A DNA stretch of 64,000 nucleotides from Pseudoselenomonas ruminantium (GCA_015058625.1 SVCA01000010.1:1-64000), one strand, 5' to 3'. Positions 1 to 8,823 are shown, counted from the first letter of the stretch. Program-made: numbers and translations. Notes: generated by a model not told the origin, from the sequence alone.

Positions 1-21
1 AATTCTGCACTATATTTTGCC

Positions 22-70
22 ATAAAAAGACCCCCATAAGTTAGATTCCTTGGTCTAACTTATGGGGGTC
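22..70 (-). terminator. Rho-independent terminator of the phosphoethanolamine transferase gene
   Basis: A perfect 17-bp inverted repeat (29-45 with 54-70) closes an 8-nt loop. Read on the minus strand it is followed by a run of five T residues (plus-strand A's at 24-28). It lies about 35 nt beyond the stop codon of the minus-strand gene that starts at 1950, as expected for an intrinsic terminator. Confidence 0.88.
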
Positions 71-105
71 TCTACAATTTGTTGCAGGCAAGGCTGTTTT
101 TCTGT

Positions 106-1950
106 TTATTCGGTTGGTTCTTCCGGGCCGCCGTCCGGGTCCTCGGTGAGTTTATGCTGGCCGAGCATGGTGGTCAGATTCTGCCGATTAAAACTGTAGC
201 TGAAGCTGGCAAAATCCTGTTCGGGATTGTAGCGGTTGGAAGGGGCATTTAAGAGACCACTGATGGTATCGTAGAGCATGTCGTTGGTAAAGTAACGATG
301 CTGATGGTCATAGAGGGCGGCCGTATGCCGCGGCATGGCTGCCTGATAGCCCGGTGAGATGTAAACCCAGAAGGGAATCCGCACCATATCGAAGCTGAAT
401 ACATCCGGGTTATGAGAGATTTCCAGATTTTCCCCGTGGTCGGAGAAGTAAACCATGGCCTGCAGATTCAGATGTTTCTGCGCGTAGTCAAAGACCTGGC
501 TTACCACATAATCGGTGTATAGTATGCTGTTGGCATAAGATGGTGTCGAAGTGGCCCGGGAATCTTCTTCCATGGTCTGGAACTTATCGAAGGCAGCAGG
601 ATAGCGATTGTTGTAGTAGATATGGCTGCCCATGATGTGCAGGACGATGAAGTTGTTCTTGGATGGGTCAATCTGCGTCAGATACGGCAGGAGCGCCTCG
701 TCATACTTATCCGTAAAGGTATAGGAATCGTCTGTCCAGGTGGCGTGGTCAGCTGTTTTGGCCACCAAGGTGATGGCGCTGTCGTACTGACCATAGCGGC
801 CCTGATTGCTGAACCACCAGGTTTCGTAGCCGGCCTTTTTGGCCACATCGAGGATGGAGGCGGATTCAAAGAACTCCTTACCGTTGTACTGGCTCTGTTC
901 CGTCAGGGCACGCTGCAGTACAGGCACCGTCTGGGACCAGGAAGAATAGGCGTTATGATAATTGATAAAGCCCGATTCAGCGTTCGCCAGTTTTTCGTTG
1001 AGCCAAGGGGTGTTCTCATAGGGGAACTCCGGCGTGTAAGCCTTCATGTAGTTCCGGGAAGCAGACTCACCGATGATGAGGATGACCGTGCCCGGGGCTT
1101 TGGCAGCCAACGTGTTTTCCGTGTCGATAATCAGGCTGTCGTAGCGCTCGTCATGGCCAATGCTATATTCCTGTGTCTGGGTCACATAGGTGGTTACATC
1201 CTCCCAAAGTTCGGCGAAGGAAGTCTGGGGAATGTAGTAGCTGTGCGCCCAAAGGGAGAGGAAGGTCAGCACACCCAACGTGGAAAGACGCAGGGCGCTG
1301 GCTTCATCATCTTCCGTCAGCCGGGCAAAGTGCAGATGTGCCCGATAAGCCAGGTAGATGAAGAGCGCAAAGCCGGCGAAAATCAAAAGTGTGGGCACAA
1401 GACCCAGATTGGACTGGATGAAGTCAATGCTCTCGTTGTAGTTGGTCAGGTAAAGGGCCATCAGGGAGGCCGGGGTCAGGCAGTGCCAGAAGAGGCAGTA
1501 ATAAACCCACTGGATAAAGGGAATGGCCAGACAGGCGAAGTTCAGGAGCGCCATAAAGAGAGAACTTATCTTTACATGGCCCAGCCGTGTCAGTACACTT
1601 TCAATGCTCATCAGGAGCACGAAGGCTGCCGTACCCACCACGAAGTCAAAACAGATTTTTGACTGATACCAGACCGAGTTGTATGTCCAGGCATAGAGAA
1701 GCGGAAAGGTCATGCTCCAGCCCAAACTCGTGATGAGATTGGGAAGTGCCGCCCGGCTGAAGATGGACACGCGGGTGGCGTATTGCGTCAGCACCAAAGC
1801 GGCAATCACAGGCAGGAGGATGGGCATAAAGTATTTGGCGCCCATGTCCTGTCCGATGTCGATGTAAAAAGCGATAAGACAGCAGAAATAACTGGCCGCC
1901 GCTGCCAGTCGGCGGATGAAGGCATCCTGTTGTGCACTGGTTATAGTCAT
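106..1950 (-). CDS. CptA/EptA-like phosphoethanolamine transferase (sulfatase fold)
   Basis: Membrane-bound enzyme expected to move phosphoethanolamine from phosphatidylethanolamine onto the LPS core or lipid A at the outer face of the inner membrane. About five hydrophobic segments fill the first ~230 residues, and a periplasmic alkaline-phosphatase-fold domain follows. Visible motifs are IIGESASRNYM, which opens the catalytic domain; SQTVPVLQRALT, whose Thr is the likely nucleophile and which resembles CptA rather than LtaS; HIMGSH; and the metal-binding SDHGE. The ATG at 1956 sits only 1 nt from the ribosome-binding site AAGGAAG, whereas the in-frame ATG at 1950 is 7 nt away and is preferred (614 aa). 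It is a single-gene unit with its own promoter and terminator. Such an enzyme makes sense only in a diderm cell. The exact acceptor cannot be read from sequence. Confidence 0.85.
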   Translation of the reverse strand: MTITSAQQDAFIRRLAAAASYFCCLIAFYIDIGQDMGAKYFMPILLPVIAALVLTQYATRVSIFSRAALPNLITSLGWSMTFPLLYAWTYNSVWYQSKICFDFVVGTAAFVLLMSIESVLTRLGHVKISSLFMALLNFACLAIPFIQWVYYCLFWHCLTPASLMALYLTNYNESIDFIQSNLGLVPTLLIFAGFALFIYLAYRAHLHFARLTEDDEASALRLSTLGVLTFLSLWAHSYYIPQTSFAELWEDVTTYVTQTQEYSIGHDERYDSLIIDTENTLAAKAPGTVILIIGESASRNYMKAYTPEFPYENTPWLNEKLANAESGFINYHNAYSSWSQTVPVLQRALTEQSQYNGKEFFESASILDVAKKAGYETWWFSNQGRYGQYDSAITLVAKTADHATWTDDSYTFTDKYDEALLPYLTQIDPSKNNFIVLHIMGSHIYYNNRYPAAFDKFQTMEEDSRATSTPSYANSILYTDYVVSQVFDYAQKHLNLQAMVYFSDHGENLEISHNPDVFSFDMVRIPFWVYISPGYQAAMPRHTAALYDHQHRYFTNDMLYDTISGLLNAPSNRYNPEQDFASFSYSFNRQNLTTMLGQHKLTEDPDGGPEEPTE

Positions 1951-1989
1951 AAACATTCTTCCTTTATATATAATGAAAGTACAACGACA

Positions 1990-2018
1990 ATTCTACACGA
2001 AATTGCGGCGGTAGTCAA
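1990..2018 (-). promoter_or_regulatory. Sigma-A-type promoter of the phosphoethanolamine transferase gene
   Basis: On the minus strand TTGACT (plus positions 2013-2018) and TAGAAT (1990-1995) are separated by 17 nt, about 40 nt upstream of the preferred start codon at 1950. Confidence 0.7.
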
Positions 2019-2104
2019 TTTGCAATAAGAGGACATATGTCCGAAAAAGTAAATAATATCAGAATAAATTCATTTGATAACTAGATTACAAAATAGTTTT
2101 ATCG

Positions 2105-2133
2105 TTGACTTTTAGAGGGAAAAATAATAAAAT
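2105..2133 (+). promoter_or_regulatory. Sigma-A-type promoter of ohrR
   Basis: TTGACT (2105-2110), a 17-nt spacer and TAAAAT (2128-2133) lie 38 nt upstream of the ATG. A second TAAAAT lies at 2144-2149. No clear OhrR operator palindrome was recognised. Confidence 0.65.
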
Positions 2134-2170
2134 CAAAGTGTGATAAAATATTTGAAATGAGGGAGATTTT

Positions 2171-2623
2171 ATGGACAAAAAAGATTCATTGCGTTTGGAG
2201 AATCAAGTTTGTTTCCCCCTGTATGCCTGCGCCCGGGAAGTCGTTAAGGCATACCGTCCTCATCTCGATGTGTTAGGTCTTACCTACACCCAGTACATTA
2301 CGATGATGGTCCTTTGGGAAGAGGGCAAGGTCAGTGTACGGGACTTGGGCAAGAAGCTGCATCTGGATTCGGGCACGCTTACTCCGCTCTTAAAGAAGCT
2401 GGAAAGCAAGGGATATTTGAAGCGGGAGCGCTCCACGGTGGATGAGCGGGTAGTTATCGCCTGCATTACGGAGGAAGGCCGTAAGCTCAAGCGGGCTGCT
2501 GCCAAGATTCCCCTGGCTATGGCCAATGAAGTGGCAGAGTTTCCCATGGAGGATGCTCAGGAACTTTATCGCCTGCTGTACAAGCTGATTGGCATTTTAG
2601 AAGTCAGCAACAGCAAACAGTAA
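2171..2623 (+). CDS. ohrR: OhrR-type MarR-family organic hydroperoxide sensor/repressor
   Basis: MarR-fold transcription factor of 150 aa, the normal length for the family. The start LENQVCFPLYACAREVVKAY closely follows the Bacillus OhrR N-terminus and keeps the redox-active cysteine (Cys14, equivalent to Cys15). The winged-helix segment LHLDSGTLTPLLKKLESKGY and the DER motif of the wing are also conserved. In the family, oxidation of that Cys by organic peroxides releases DNA and derepresses the peroxidase gene ohr. No ohr gene is adjacent, so the target lies elsewhere. The ATG follows a GGGAG Shine-Dalgarno. The gene is divergent from the phosphoethanolamine transferase gene and monocistronic, ending at a terminator at 2648. 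Confidence 0.85.
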   Translation: MDKKDSLRLENQVCFPLYACAREVVKAYRPHLDVLGLTYTQYITMMVLWEEGKVSVRDLGKKLHLDSGTLTPLLKKLESKGYLKRERSTVDERVVIACITEEGRKLKRAAAKIPLAMANEVAEFPMEDAQELYRLLYKLIGILEVSNSKQ

Positions 2624-2647
2624 TCGAGAAAAAATTTACCTGTGATA

Positions 2648-2680
2648 ACGGCAGAATCTTACGGGTTCTGCCGTTTTTTT
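2648..2680 (+). terminator. Intrinsic terminator of ohrR
   Basis: A 9-bp stem (2648-2656 with 2666-2674) is followed by a T run, 24 nt after the ohrR stop codon. Confidence 0.85.
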
Positions 2681-2714
2681 GCGCTTGATTATACTGCGCT
2701 GTGATTTTTTTTCA

Positions 2715-2743
2715 TTGCGAAAAAGACCGTTATTTGCTACAAT
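2715..2743 (+). promoter_or_regulatory. nrdD promoter
   Basis: TTGCGA (2715-2720), a 17-nt spacer and TACAAT (2738-2743). The -10 hexamer is covered by the first NrdR-like box. Confidence 0.65.
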
Positions 2744-2783
2744 ATATACCGTTACGACATAAATTAACCACAACATATAGAGG
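2737..2783 (+). promoter_or_regulatory. Tandem NrdR boxes (operator of nrdD)
   Basis: Two 16-nt sites, 2737-2752 and 2768-2783, each match about 12 of 16 positions of the known NrdR box (acaCwAtATaTwGtgt). Their start-to-start spacing is 31 nt (15 nt between them), which is the helical-phase spacing typical of NrdR operators. The first box covers the -10 element, so binding of the ATP/dATP-sensing repressor NrdR would block transcription. No nrdR gene is in the window. Confidence 0.7.
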
Positions 2784-2824
2784 AGGCGTGAGGGTAAACC
2801 GCAAGATAGCGGTGCCTGTAGTCT

Positions 2825-5086
2825 ATGAATTTGAAAACAGTTACGAAGCGTTCCGGACATACCGTACCTTACAACCGGGAGAAAATCTATAATGCCATTG
2901 CTGGCGCCAATAACGACGGCGGCCACAAGATGAGCCCCAAGGATATTGATGAGGTTACCAGTCAGGTGGAGTGGGACATTCAGGATCGCGAGAATGTCAG
3001 CGTAGAGGAAATTCAGGATATCGTTGAGCAGGAGCTCATGAAGTACAACTTCTACGATATCGCCAAGAAGTATATCACCTACCGCCAGAAGCATGCGGAA
3101 CGCCGTGTGGCCCAGAAACACCTCATGTCCTCCTATCGGGATATTTTCTTTGCCGATGCGGTGGATGTGGATTCCAAGCGCGACAACGCAAATATCAATA
3201 CGGATGCCTCCATGGGCATCATGCTGAAGCTGGGGGCTGAAGGGGCTAAGCATTTCGTGGACAACTACGTGCTTACCGATGAGTTCCGCGAGGCCGACAA
3301 GGAGAACTGGATTCATATTCACGACAAGGACTTCTCGCTGATTACCTTTAACTGCTGTCAGATTGATTTGCTGAAGCTCTTTAAGGGCGGTTTCTCCACG
3401 GGCCATGGCTTCCTGCGTGAACCCAACTCCATCCGTTCGTATGCTTCCTTGGCGGCCATTGCCATTCAGTCCAACCAGAACGATATGTTCGGCGGTCAGG
3501 CCATCAATGCCTTTGACTATGCCATGGCCGATGGTGTGCGCAAGTCCTTCCGCAAGGCGGTCATCAGCGAAGCCCACAAGGCGTTGATGTATCAGTTCGA
3601 TACCCATGACTTTGGTACGGAAAAGGAATTTAAGGCAAACTTTAAGCCGGCTATGGATTTCAGTGCCTGCAGCTATACGGAAAATAATGAAGATGCGCGT
3701 GCCGCTGAATCCGTGCAGGCGATTAAGAAGGCTCTGGAAGCTGTGCTGGCAGATACTTATAAACTGCCCACGGATGAGTCCGGTCGTCTGGCCCGCAATG
3801 TCTATCGCTTGGCCTGCGCTGATGTGGTGGAGGAAACGCATCAGGCCATGGAGGCCATGATTCATAACTTCAACACGCTGCACAGCCGTGCCGGTGCGCA
3901 GGTGCCCTTCAGCTCTTTGAACTACGGCATGGATACCAGCCCGGAAGGGCGTCTGGCCACCCGTGAGGTGCTGAACGCCATCTGGTCTGGTCTGGGCAAC
4001 GGGGAGACGCCGATTTTCCCGATTTCGGTGTTCCAGCTGAAAGCCGGGGTCAACTATAATCCCGAAGACCCCAACTACGATTTGTTCCAGCAGGCCTGCA
4101 AGGTCAGCGCCAAGCGTCTGTTCCCGAACTTCGTGAACATTGATGCGCCGTATAATCTCCAGTATTACAAGCCCGGCGATTACAACTCCACGGTGGCGAC
4201 CATGGGCTGCCGTACCCGTGTCATGAGCAATGTCAACGGCCCGGAAGAATCCGGCAGCCGCGGCAACTTTGCCTTCACCACCATCAATCTGCCGAAGCTG
4301 GCATTGGAAGCCAAGGGGGATATGGAGAAGTTTTGGCAGCTCTACGATAAATACATCAAGATCAGCCATGATTATATCCTCGCCCGTTTGGAGGTCATTG
4401 CGGAAAAGCATGTCTACAACTACCCGTTCCTCATGGGACAGGGTGTTTGGATGGACAGCGACAAGCTGCGTGCCGATGACAGCATCAAGGATGTGCTGAA
4501 GCATGCTTCCTATTCCGTAGGATTCTGCGGTCTGGCTGAGTGCCTCAAGGCCCTTATCGGCAAACATCACGGTGAAAGTGCTGAAGCGCAGGAACTGGGC
4601 CTCAAGATTGTCGGCCATCTGCGTGAGCGCATGGATAAATACACGGAAGAAGAACACATGAACTGGTCCTGCTTTGCAACGCCGGCAGAATCCACCGCCG
4701 GTCAGTTCCAGCGTTCCAACCGCAAGGTCTATGGTGTGATTGAGGGCGTTACGGACAGGGATTATATGACCAACAGCTCCCATGTACCCGTGTACTATCC
4801 AATTAAGGCCATTGACAAGATTCGCATTGAAGCGCCGTATCATGCGCTGGAAAATGCTGGCCATATAGCCTATATCGAAATGGACGGCGACCCGACCAAG
4901 AATGTTAAGGCCTTTGAACGTCTGGTTCGCGCCATGCATGATGCGGATATGGGTTACTTCTCCATCAACCATCCGGTTGACCGCGACCCGGTTTGCGGCT
5001 ATACGGGGCTTATCGAAAATGAGTGCCCGCATTGCCACCGCAAGGAAGTGGAGACGGGACGGTTTACCATTAAGCGCATGAAGTAA
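2825..5086 (+). CDS. nrdD: Anaerobic (class III) ribonucleoside-triphosphate reductase, C-terminus apparently truncated
   Basis: Reduces ribonucleoside triphosphates to deoxyribonucleotides under anoxia, using a glycyl radical made by NrdG. An N-terminal ATP-cone (about residues 3-90, TVPYNREKIYNAI) for allosteric control is followed by the ten-stranded barrel domain. The region of the first active-site cysteine (NCCQIDL), the thiyl-radical cysteine (MGCRTRV) and one CPHC metal-binding pair near the end are present. The frame stops at RFTIKRMK, where the family normally continues for tens of residues through the conserved RxxGY glycyl-radical motif. None of the three forward frames downstream encodes it. 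The start ATG has only a weak ribosome-binding site, and a stop codon lies just upstream in frame. No nrdG follows. Family assignment is certain; activity is doubtful unless the glycyl domain is supplied otherwise. Confidence 0.9.
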   Translation: MNLKTVTKRSGHTVPYNREKIYNAIAGANNDGGHKMSPKDIDEVTSQVEWDIQDRENVSVEEIQDIVEQELMKYNFYDIAKKYITYRQKHAERRVAQKHLMSSYRDIFFADAVDVDSKRDNANINTDASMGIMLKLGAEGAKHFVDNYVLTDEFREADKENWIHIHDKDFSLITFNCCQIDLLKLFKGGFSTGHGFLREPNSIRSYASLAAIAIQSNQNDMFGGQAINAFDYAMADGVRKSFRKAVISEAHKALMYQFDTHDFGTEKEFKANFKPAMDFSACSYTENNEDARAAESVQAIKKALEAVLADTYKLPTDESGRLARNVYRLACADVVEETHQAMEAMIHNFNTLHSRAGAQVPFSSLNYGMDTSPEGRLATREVLNAIWSGLGNGETPIFPISVFQLKAGVNYNPEDPNYDLFQQACKVSAKRLFPNFVNIDAPYNLQYYKPGDYNSTVATMGCRTRVMSNVNGPEESGSRGNFAFTTINLPKLALEAKGDMEKFWQLYDKYIKISHDYILARLEVIAEKHVYNYPFLMGQGVWMDSDKLRADDSIKDVLKHASYSVGFCGLAECLKALIGKHHGESAEAQELGLKIVGHLRERMDKYTEEEHMNWSCFATPAESTAGQFQRSNRKVYGVIEGVTDRDYMTNSSHVPVYYPIKAIDKIRIEAPYHALENAGHIAYIEMDGDPTKNVKAFERLVRAMHDADMGYFSINHPVDRDPVCGYTGLIENECPHCHRKEVETGRFTIKRMK

Positions 5087-5128
5087 ATTATCGCTTTCGA
5101 TTTTTGGTTAACATCGATATGATAAGAC

Positions 5129-5207
5129 GCCCGGTGGCTGACAATATTTTTCCGCAGCTTTGACAGGCTTGCCTAACGCGACGGAAAAGTATTGTCAGCC
5201 ACCGGGC
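5129..5207. repeat. Palindromic element with 26-bp inverted repeats
   Basis: The arms 5129-5154 and 5182-5207 are inverted copies over 26 nt with a single mismatch and enclose 27 nt. The arm motif (GGTGGCTGACAATATTTTTC) resembles the ends of the two larger elements after flgE. Confidence 0.85.
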
Positions 5208-5276
5208 TTATTGCGTACATTACATTAGCGTACTAAGACGCCGTGGGGACTGGTAATATTTTTCCTCCGTCTTGTG

Positions 5277-5323
5277 CCTCGAACAAATACCTCGAACAAA
5301 TACCTCGAACAAATACCTCGAAC
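5277..5323. repeat. 13-bp tandem repeat, 3.6 copies
   Basis: The unit CCTCGAACAAATA is repeated exactly at 5277-5289, 5290-5302 and 5303-5315, followed by the partial copy CCTCGAAC at 5316-5323. It is too short and has no spacers to be a CRISPR. Confidence 0.9.
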
Positions 5324-5465
5324 TTTAGAGCGAAAACTTTTTCTTTAAGAATAGAAGGGAAAAAGTTCTTCGTGGTGAAAAATATTTATGAATAAAATCT
5401 GTAAAGTGTTGCATAATTTCTAAATTTTTGTTATGGTTGTATAACGTATAGGCTTGGTGATGATT

Positions 5466-6572
5466 ATGGCTGAAGTGCAGGACGAACATTTTTATCTGGC
5501 GGCGATACTTCGCTGTCCGGGGATTGGCTGCCGGTATTTGCGGCAGCTGTTGGAGTCTATGGGAAGTGCAGCTGCTGTCTGGCGGGCGGATAAGGATGAC
5601 TTAATCGCTGCGCGGGTGCTGACATCCAGACTGGCGCAAAGGCTGGCGGACTTTTGCCGTCAGCATGAGGCTGCGCCCGAGGAGATAAAGAAGACCTGCG
5701 AGAAGAAGCTCATTCACACGGTATCTATAATGGAAGAAAACTATCCGGAAGTACTGCGGGAAATCTATGCGCCGCCTGTATTGCTCTATTATACCGGCAT
5801 ATTGGAGCCGGATGCCCGGCGGGTAGCTATGGTGGGAGCGCGGATGTTCTCCGGCTACGGTCAGGCAGCGGCTTTGGAATTTGGTGAGAAGCTCGCAGCG
5901 GCAGGCCTTACGGTGGTCAGCGGTGCTGCCCGTGGCATTGACACGTTTTCCCATCTTGGGGCGCTGAAAGGCGGCCGCACTGTGTCCGTGCTGGGCTGTG
6001 GCGTGGATGTTGCCTATCCATCTGAGAATCGCAAGCTGCTCTATGATATTGCCGATAGTGGCGGTGCTGTTCTTTCGGAGTATGAGCCGGGAACAAGACC
6101 ACTGCCGGCGTATTTTCCGGCAAGGAACCGCATTATCAGCGGCCTTGCCGAAGGTACGCTGGTGCTGGAAGCTGCCGCTCGTTCCGGTTCGCTGATTACG
6201 GCAGAGATGGCGCTGTCCTCTGGCCGGGATGTCTATGCCGTGCCCGGCAGCATTTATTCGCCAGGCTGTGCCGGCTGCAATCATCTGATTCAGCAGGGAG
6301 CCAAGCTCGTCACCGAGCCGAAGGATGTGCTGGAAGAATTTAATCTGGCCCCGGCGGAAAATAAATCATCAGCAAAGGTAAAACTCACGGCAGAGGAGCA
6401 GGCTATTTATCAGGTACTTTCCTTTGACCATGCGCTTTCCTTGGATGAAATCATGATGAGTTTGCCGGATGGTGAAATAGCAAATTTATCCTACCTGCTT
6501 CTGGAAATGGAGCTCAAGGGGATTGTGATAGAAAATGAAATGCATGCCTATAGGCGTGCTGAGAGGGAGTGA
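5466..6572 (+). CDS. dprA: DNA-processing protein A (RecA loader in transformation)
   Basis: DprA/Smf binds incoming single-stranded DNA and loads RecA during natural transformation. About 368 aa: an N-terminal SAM/HhH-like region (residues ~5-70), the Rossmann-type DprA core (about 80-290, with GARMFSGYG, SGAARGIDTFSH, LGCGVDVAYPSEN and FPARNRIISG, all family hallmarks), and a C-terminal winged-helix-like domain from ~305. Start codons in frame are TTG 5454, ATG 5460 and ATG 5466; the last fits the usual N-terminus best. It overlaps nothing upstream and its stop lies 4 nt before the topA start, so the two genes are likely co-transcribed, as in many Firmicutes. Confidence 0.92.
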   Translation: MAEVQDEHFYLAAILRCPGIGCRYLRQLLESMGSAAAVWRADKDDLIAARVLTSRLAQRLADFCRQHEAAPEEIKKTCEKKLIHTVSIMEENYPEVLREIYAPPVLLYYTGILEPDARRVAMVGARMFSGYGQAAALEFGEKLAAAGLTVVSGAARGIDTFSHLGALKGGRTVSVLGCGVDVAYPSENRKLLYDIADSGGAVLSEYEPGTRPLPAYFPARNRIISGLAEGTLVLEAAARSGSLITAEMALSSGRDVYAVPGSIYSPGCAGCNHLIQQGAKLVTEPKDVLEEFNLAPAENKSSAKVKLTAEEQAIYQVLSFDHALSLDEIMMSLPDGEIANLSYLLLEMELKGIVIENEMHAYRRAERE

Positions 6573-6576
6573 AAGT

Positions 6577-8823
6577 TTGGCTGCAGAAAAAACAAAGGCC
6601 AAAGCGAAGACCAAGGCGAAAAGCAAAGTAAAAAAGACCTTGGTTATCGTGGAGTCGCCAGCCAAGGCGAAGACCATTGAAAAATATTTGGGGAAAAAGT
6701 ATATGGTACGGGCTTCGATGGGACATCTGCGGGATTTGCCCAAGAGCCAGTTCGGCATTGATGTGGAAAATGACTTTGCCCCCAAGTACATAAATATTCG
6801 GGGCAAAGGGGATTTAATCAAGGCCCTGAAAAAAGACGCGAAGAATGCGGACAAAGTCTATCTCGCAAGCGACCCTGACCGCGAAGGTGAGGCGATTGCC
6901 TGGCATCTGTCCTTTATTCTGGGATTGAATCCGGAGGAGGACTGCCGCATTGTCTTTAATGAAATTACCAAACCGGCCATTCAGGAGGCCGTAAAACATC
7001 CGCGCAGCATTAATATTGACCAAGTGGATGCCCAGCAAGCCCGTCGTATGCTCGACCGTATTGTGGGTTACAAACTTTCTCCGCTGCTTTGGCGCAAGGT
7101 GCGCAAGGGCCTATCGGCAGGCCGCGTACAGTCCGTTACGGTCAAACTTATCTGCGACCGGGAAAAGGAAATTCAGGCCTTTGAGTCCGTGGAATACTGG
7201 ACGGTGGGCATGAAACTGCGCAAGGATAAGTCCGCTATGTTTGATGCGGAACTTACCCATGTGGATGGCGAAAAACTTGACCTCCACGATGAGAAGAACA
7301 CCACGGCGCTCGTGGAAGACTTCCAGAAGCAGCAGCTTATCGTGGATAAGGTCAAGAAGAGTGAGCGCAAGCGCAAGCCTGCTGCTCCCTTTACCACGAG
7401 TTCCCTGCAGCAGGATGCAGCCCGCAAATTGGGCTTTACTTCCCGCAAGACCATGATGCTTGCCCAGCAGCTCTATGAAGGTATCGAATTGGGCCGTCAC
7501 GGGGCTACGGGTCTTATCACTTATATGAGAACCGACTCCACTCGTCTGTCCGATGTGGCACTCAATGATGCCCGCGCCTTTATCGGTGAGCAGTTCGGGG
7601 AAGACTACCTGCCCGCCAAGGCCAATGTCTATGTGACGGGCAAGAAGGCGCAGGATGCCCATGAAGCCATCCGTCCAACGGATGTGAATATCACGCCGGA
7701 GAGCGTGGAAAAATATCTGAACAAGGACCAGCTGAAGCTTTACACGCTGATTTGGCAGCGCTTTACGGCCAGCCAGATGGTACCGGCCGTTTACGATACC
7801 ATGAGCATTCAGATTAAGGCAGGCAGCCGTTATCAGGCCAAAGCTGCCGGTTCCAAGCTGAAATTTGCCGGTTTTACGGCAGTTTATGCCGGGGCAGAGA
7901 CCACCAAGAAGGAAAAGGATGTCCTGTTGCCGGATTTGGCCGAGGGTGATGAATTAAATATCGCCAGGATGCTGCCCCAGCAGCACTTTACAGAACCGCC
8001 TCCGCGCTACAATGATGCCTCTCTGGTCAAGACGTTGGAGGAAAAGGAAATCGGCCGTCCGAGTACCTATGCGCCGATTATCGAGACGATTCAGGCCCGC
8101 GGTTATGTACAGCGTATTGACAAGCATTTCCAGCCGACAGAACTCGGTTTTGTCGTGGTGGATATGCTGAAGGAATACTTCAAGGATATCGTTGATGTGA
8201 AGTTCACGGCGGATTTGGAAAATGAGCTTGACGAAATCGCCGAAGGCAAGGTGGAGAAGAACCATCTGCTCAAGGAATTTTATGACCCCTTTGCCGTGAC
8301 ACTCGAAAAGGCAGACGAGGCCATTGGCCATGTGGAACTTCCCGAGGAGGTTTCCGATGTGCCCTGCGATATCTGCGGCCGCATGATGGTGGTCAAGCAG
8401 GGCCGCTATGGCAAGTTCCTGGCCTGCCCAGGCTTCCCGGACTGCCGCAACACGAAGCCGCTGCTTGTGGATACCGGCGTCAAGTGCCCGAAATGCGGCG
8501 GCTCCATCGTGGAGCGCAAATCTCATCGTGGCCGCAAGTTCTACGGCTGTAAGAATTATCCCGAGTGCGATTACACCACCTGGGACCAGCCCCTGCAGGA
8601 AAAGTGCCCGAAGTGCGGCGCCTTCATGCTCAAGCATCACTATAAGAACGGCCGGGGACTGACTTATTGCAGCAATGAGGCCTGCGAGACGCGTATTGAC
8701 CATCCCATCAACAAGGAACTGGAAAAGATGCGCCAGCGCGCCGAAGCCAAGAAGGCCAAGGAAGCCGAAGCTGCCGCTCAGGCGGAAAAAGAAAGTAAGA
8801 TGAAAAAAGGTAAAAAGAAATAA
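6577..8823 (+). CDS. topA: DNA topoisomerase I
   Basis: Type IA topoisomerase that relaxes negative supercoils. About 748 aa from a TTG start at 6577, chosen because GAGAGGGAG lies 7 nt upstream; longer in-frame starts would lie inside dprA. A lysine-rich N-terminal stretch precedes the TOPRIM domain ([18 protein letters not shown], acidic triad SDPDREGE). The catalytic tyrosine is about Tyr316 in [14 protein letters not shown]. Three C4 zinc ribbons follow (about residues 595-715, beginning CDIC, CPKC and CPKC), and the tail is very rich in Lys, Glu and Ala. The stop codon overlaps the trmFO start region (TAATG). Confidence 0.97.
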   Translation: MAAEKTKAKAKTKAKSKVKKTLVIVESPAKAKTIEKYLGKKYMVRASMGHLRDLPKSQFGIDVENDFAPKYINIRGKGDLIKALKKDAKNADKVYLASDPDREGEAIAWHLSFILGLNPEEDCRIVFNEITKPAIQEAVKHPRSINIDQVDAQQARRMLDRIVGYKLSPLLWRKVRKGLSAGRVQSVTVKLICDREKEIQAFESVEYWTVGMKLRKDKSAMFDAELTHVDGEKLDLHDEKNTTALVEDFQKQQLIVDKVKKSERKRKPAAPFTTSSLQQDAARKLGFTSRKTMMLAQQLYEGIELGRHGATGLITYMRTDSTRLSDVALNDARAFIGEQFGEDYLPAKANVYVTGKKAQDAHEAIRPTDVNITPESVEKYLNKDQLKLYTLIWQRFTASQMVPAVYDTMSIQIKAGSRYQAKAAGSKLKFAGFTAVYAGAETTKKEKDVLLPDLAEGDELNIARMLPQQHFTEPPPRYNDASLVKTLEEKEIGRPSTYAPIIETIQARGYVQRIDKHFQPTELGFVVVDMLKEYFKDIVDVKFTADLENELDEIAEGKVEKNHLLKEFYDPFAVTLEKADEAIGHVELPEEVSDVPCDICGRMMVVKQGRYGKFLACPGFPDCRNTKPLLVDTGVKCPKCGGSIVERKSHRGRKFYGCKNYPECDYTTWDQPLQEKCPKCGAFMLKHHYKNGRGLTYCSNEACETRIDHPINKELEKMRQRAEAKKAKEAEAAAQAEKESKMKKGKKK

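Larger units (their letters stand above)
5087..5465. other. Repeat-rich intergenic region between nrdD and dprA
   Basis: These 379 bp hold no credible gene. They contain a near-perfect long palindrome (5129-5207), a second copy of its left half (about 5231-5275), 3.6 copies of a 13-bp tandem repeat (5277-5323), and a 9-bp stem at 5335-5343 with 5359-5367. The palindrome may end nrdD transcription although it lacks a clean T tract. No convincing promoter for dprA was found. Confidence 0.7.

Noticed and set aside
622..1662. A 346-codon plus-strand frame inside the phosphoethanolamine transferase gene
   Set aside because: It shows no domain, and the minus-strand gene has promoter, ribosome-binding site and terminator.
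2636..5038. An 800-codon open frame antisense to nrdD
   Set aside because: It mirrors nrdD codon bias, has no ribosome-binding site or recognisable domain, and nrdD itself is unmistakable.
5277..5323. A possible CRISPR array
   Set aside because: Units are 13 bp, directly adjacent and without spacers; no cas genes are present.
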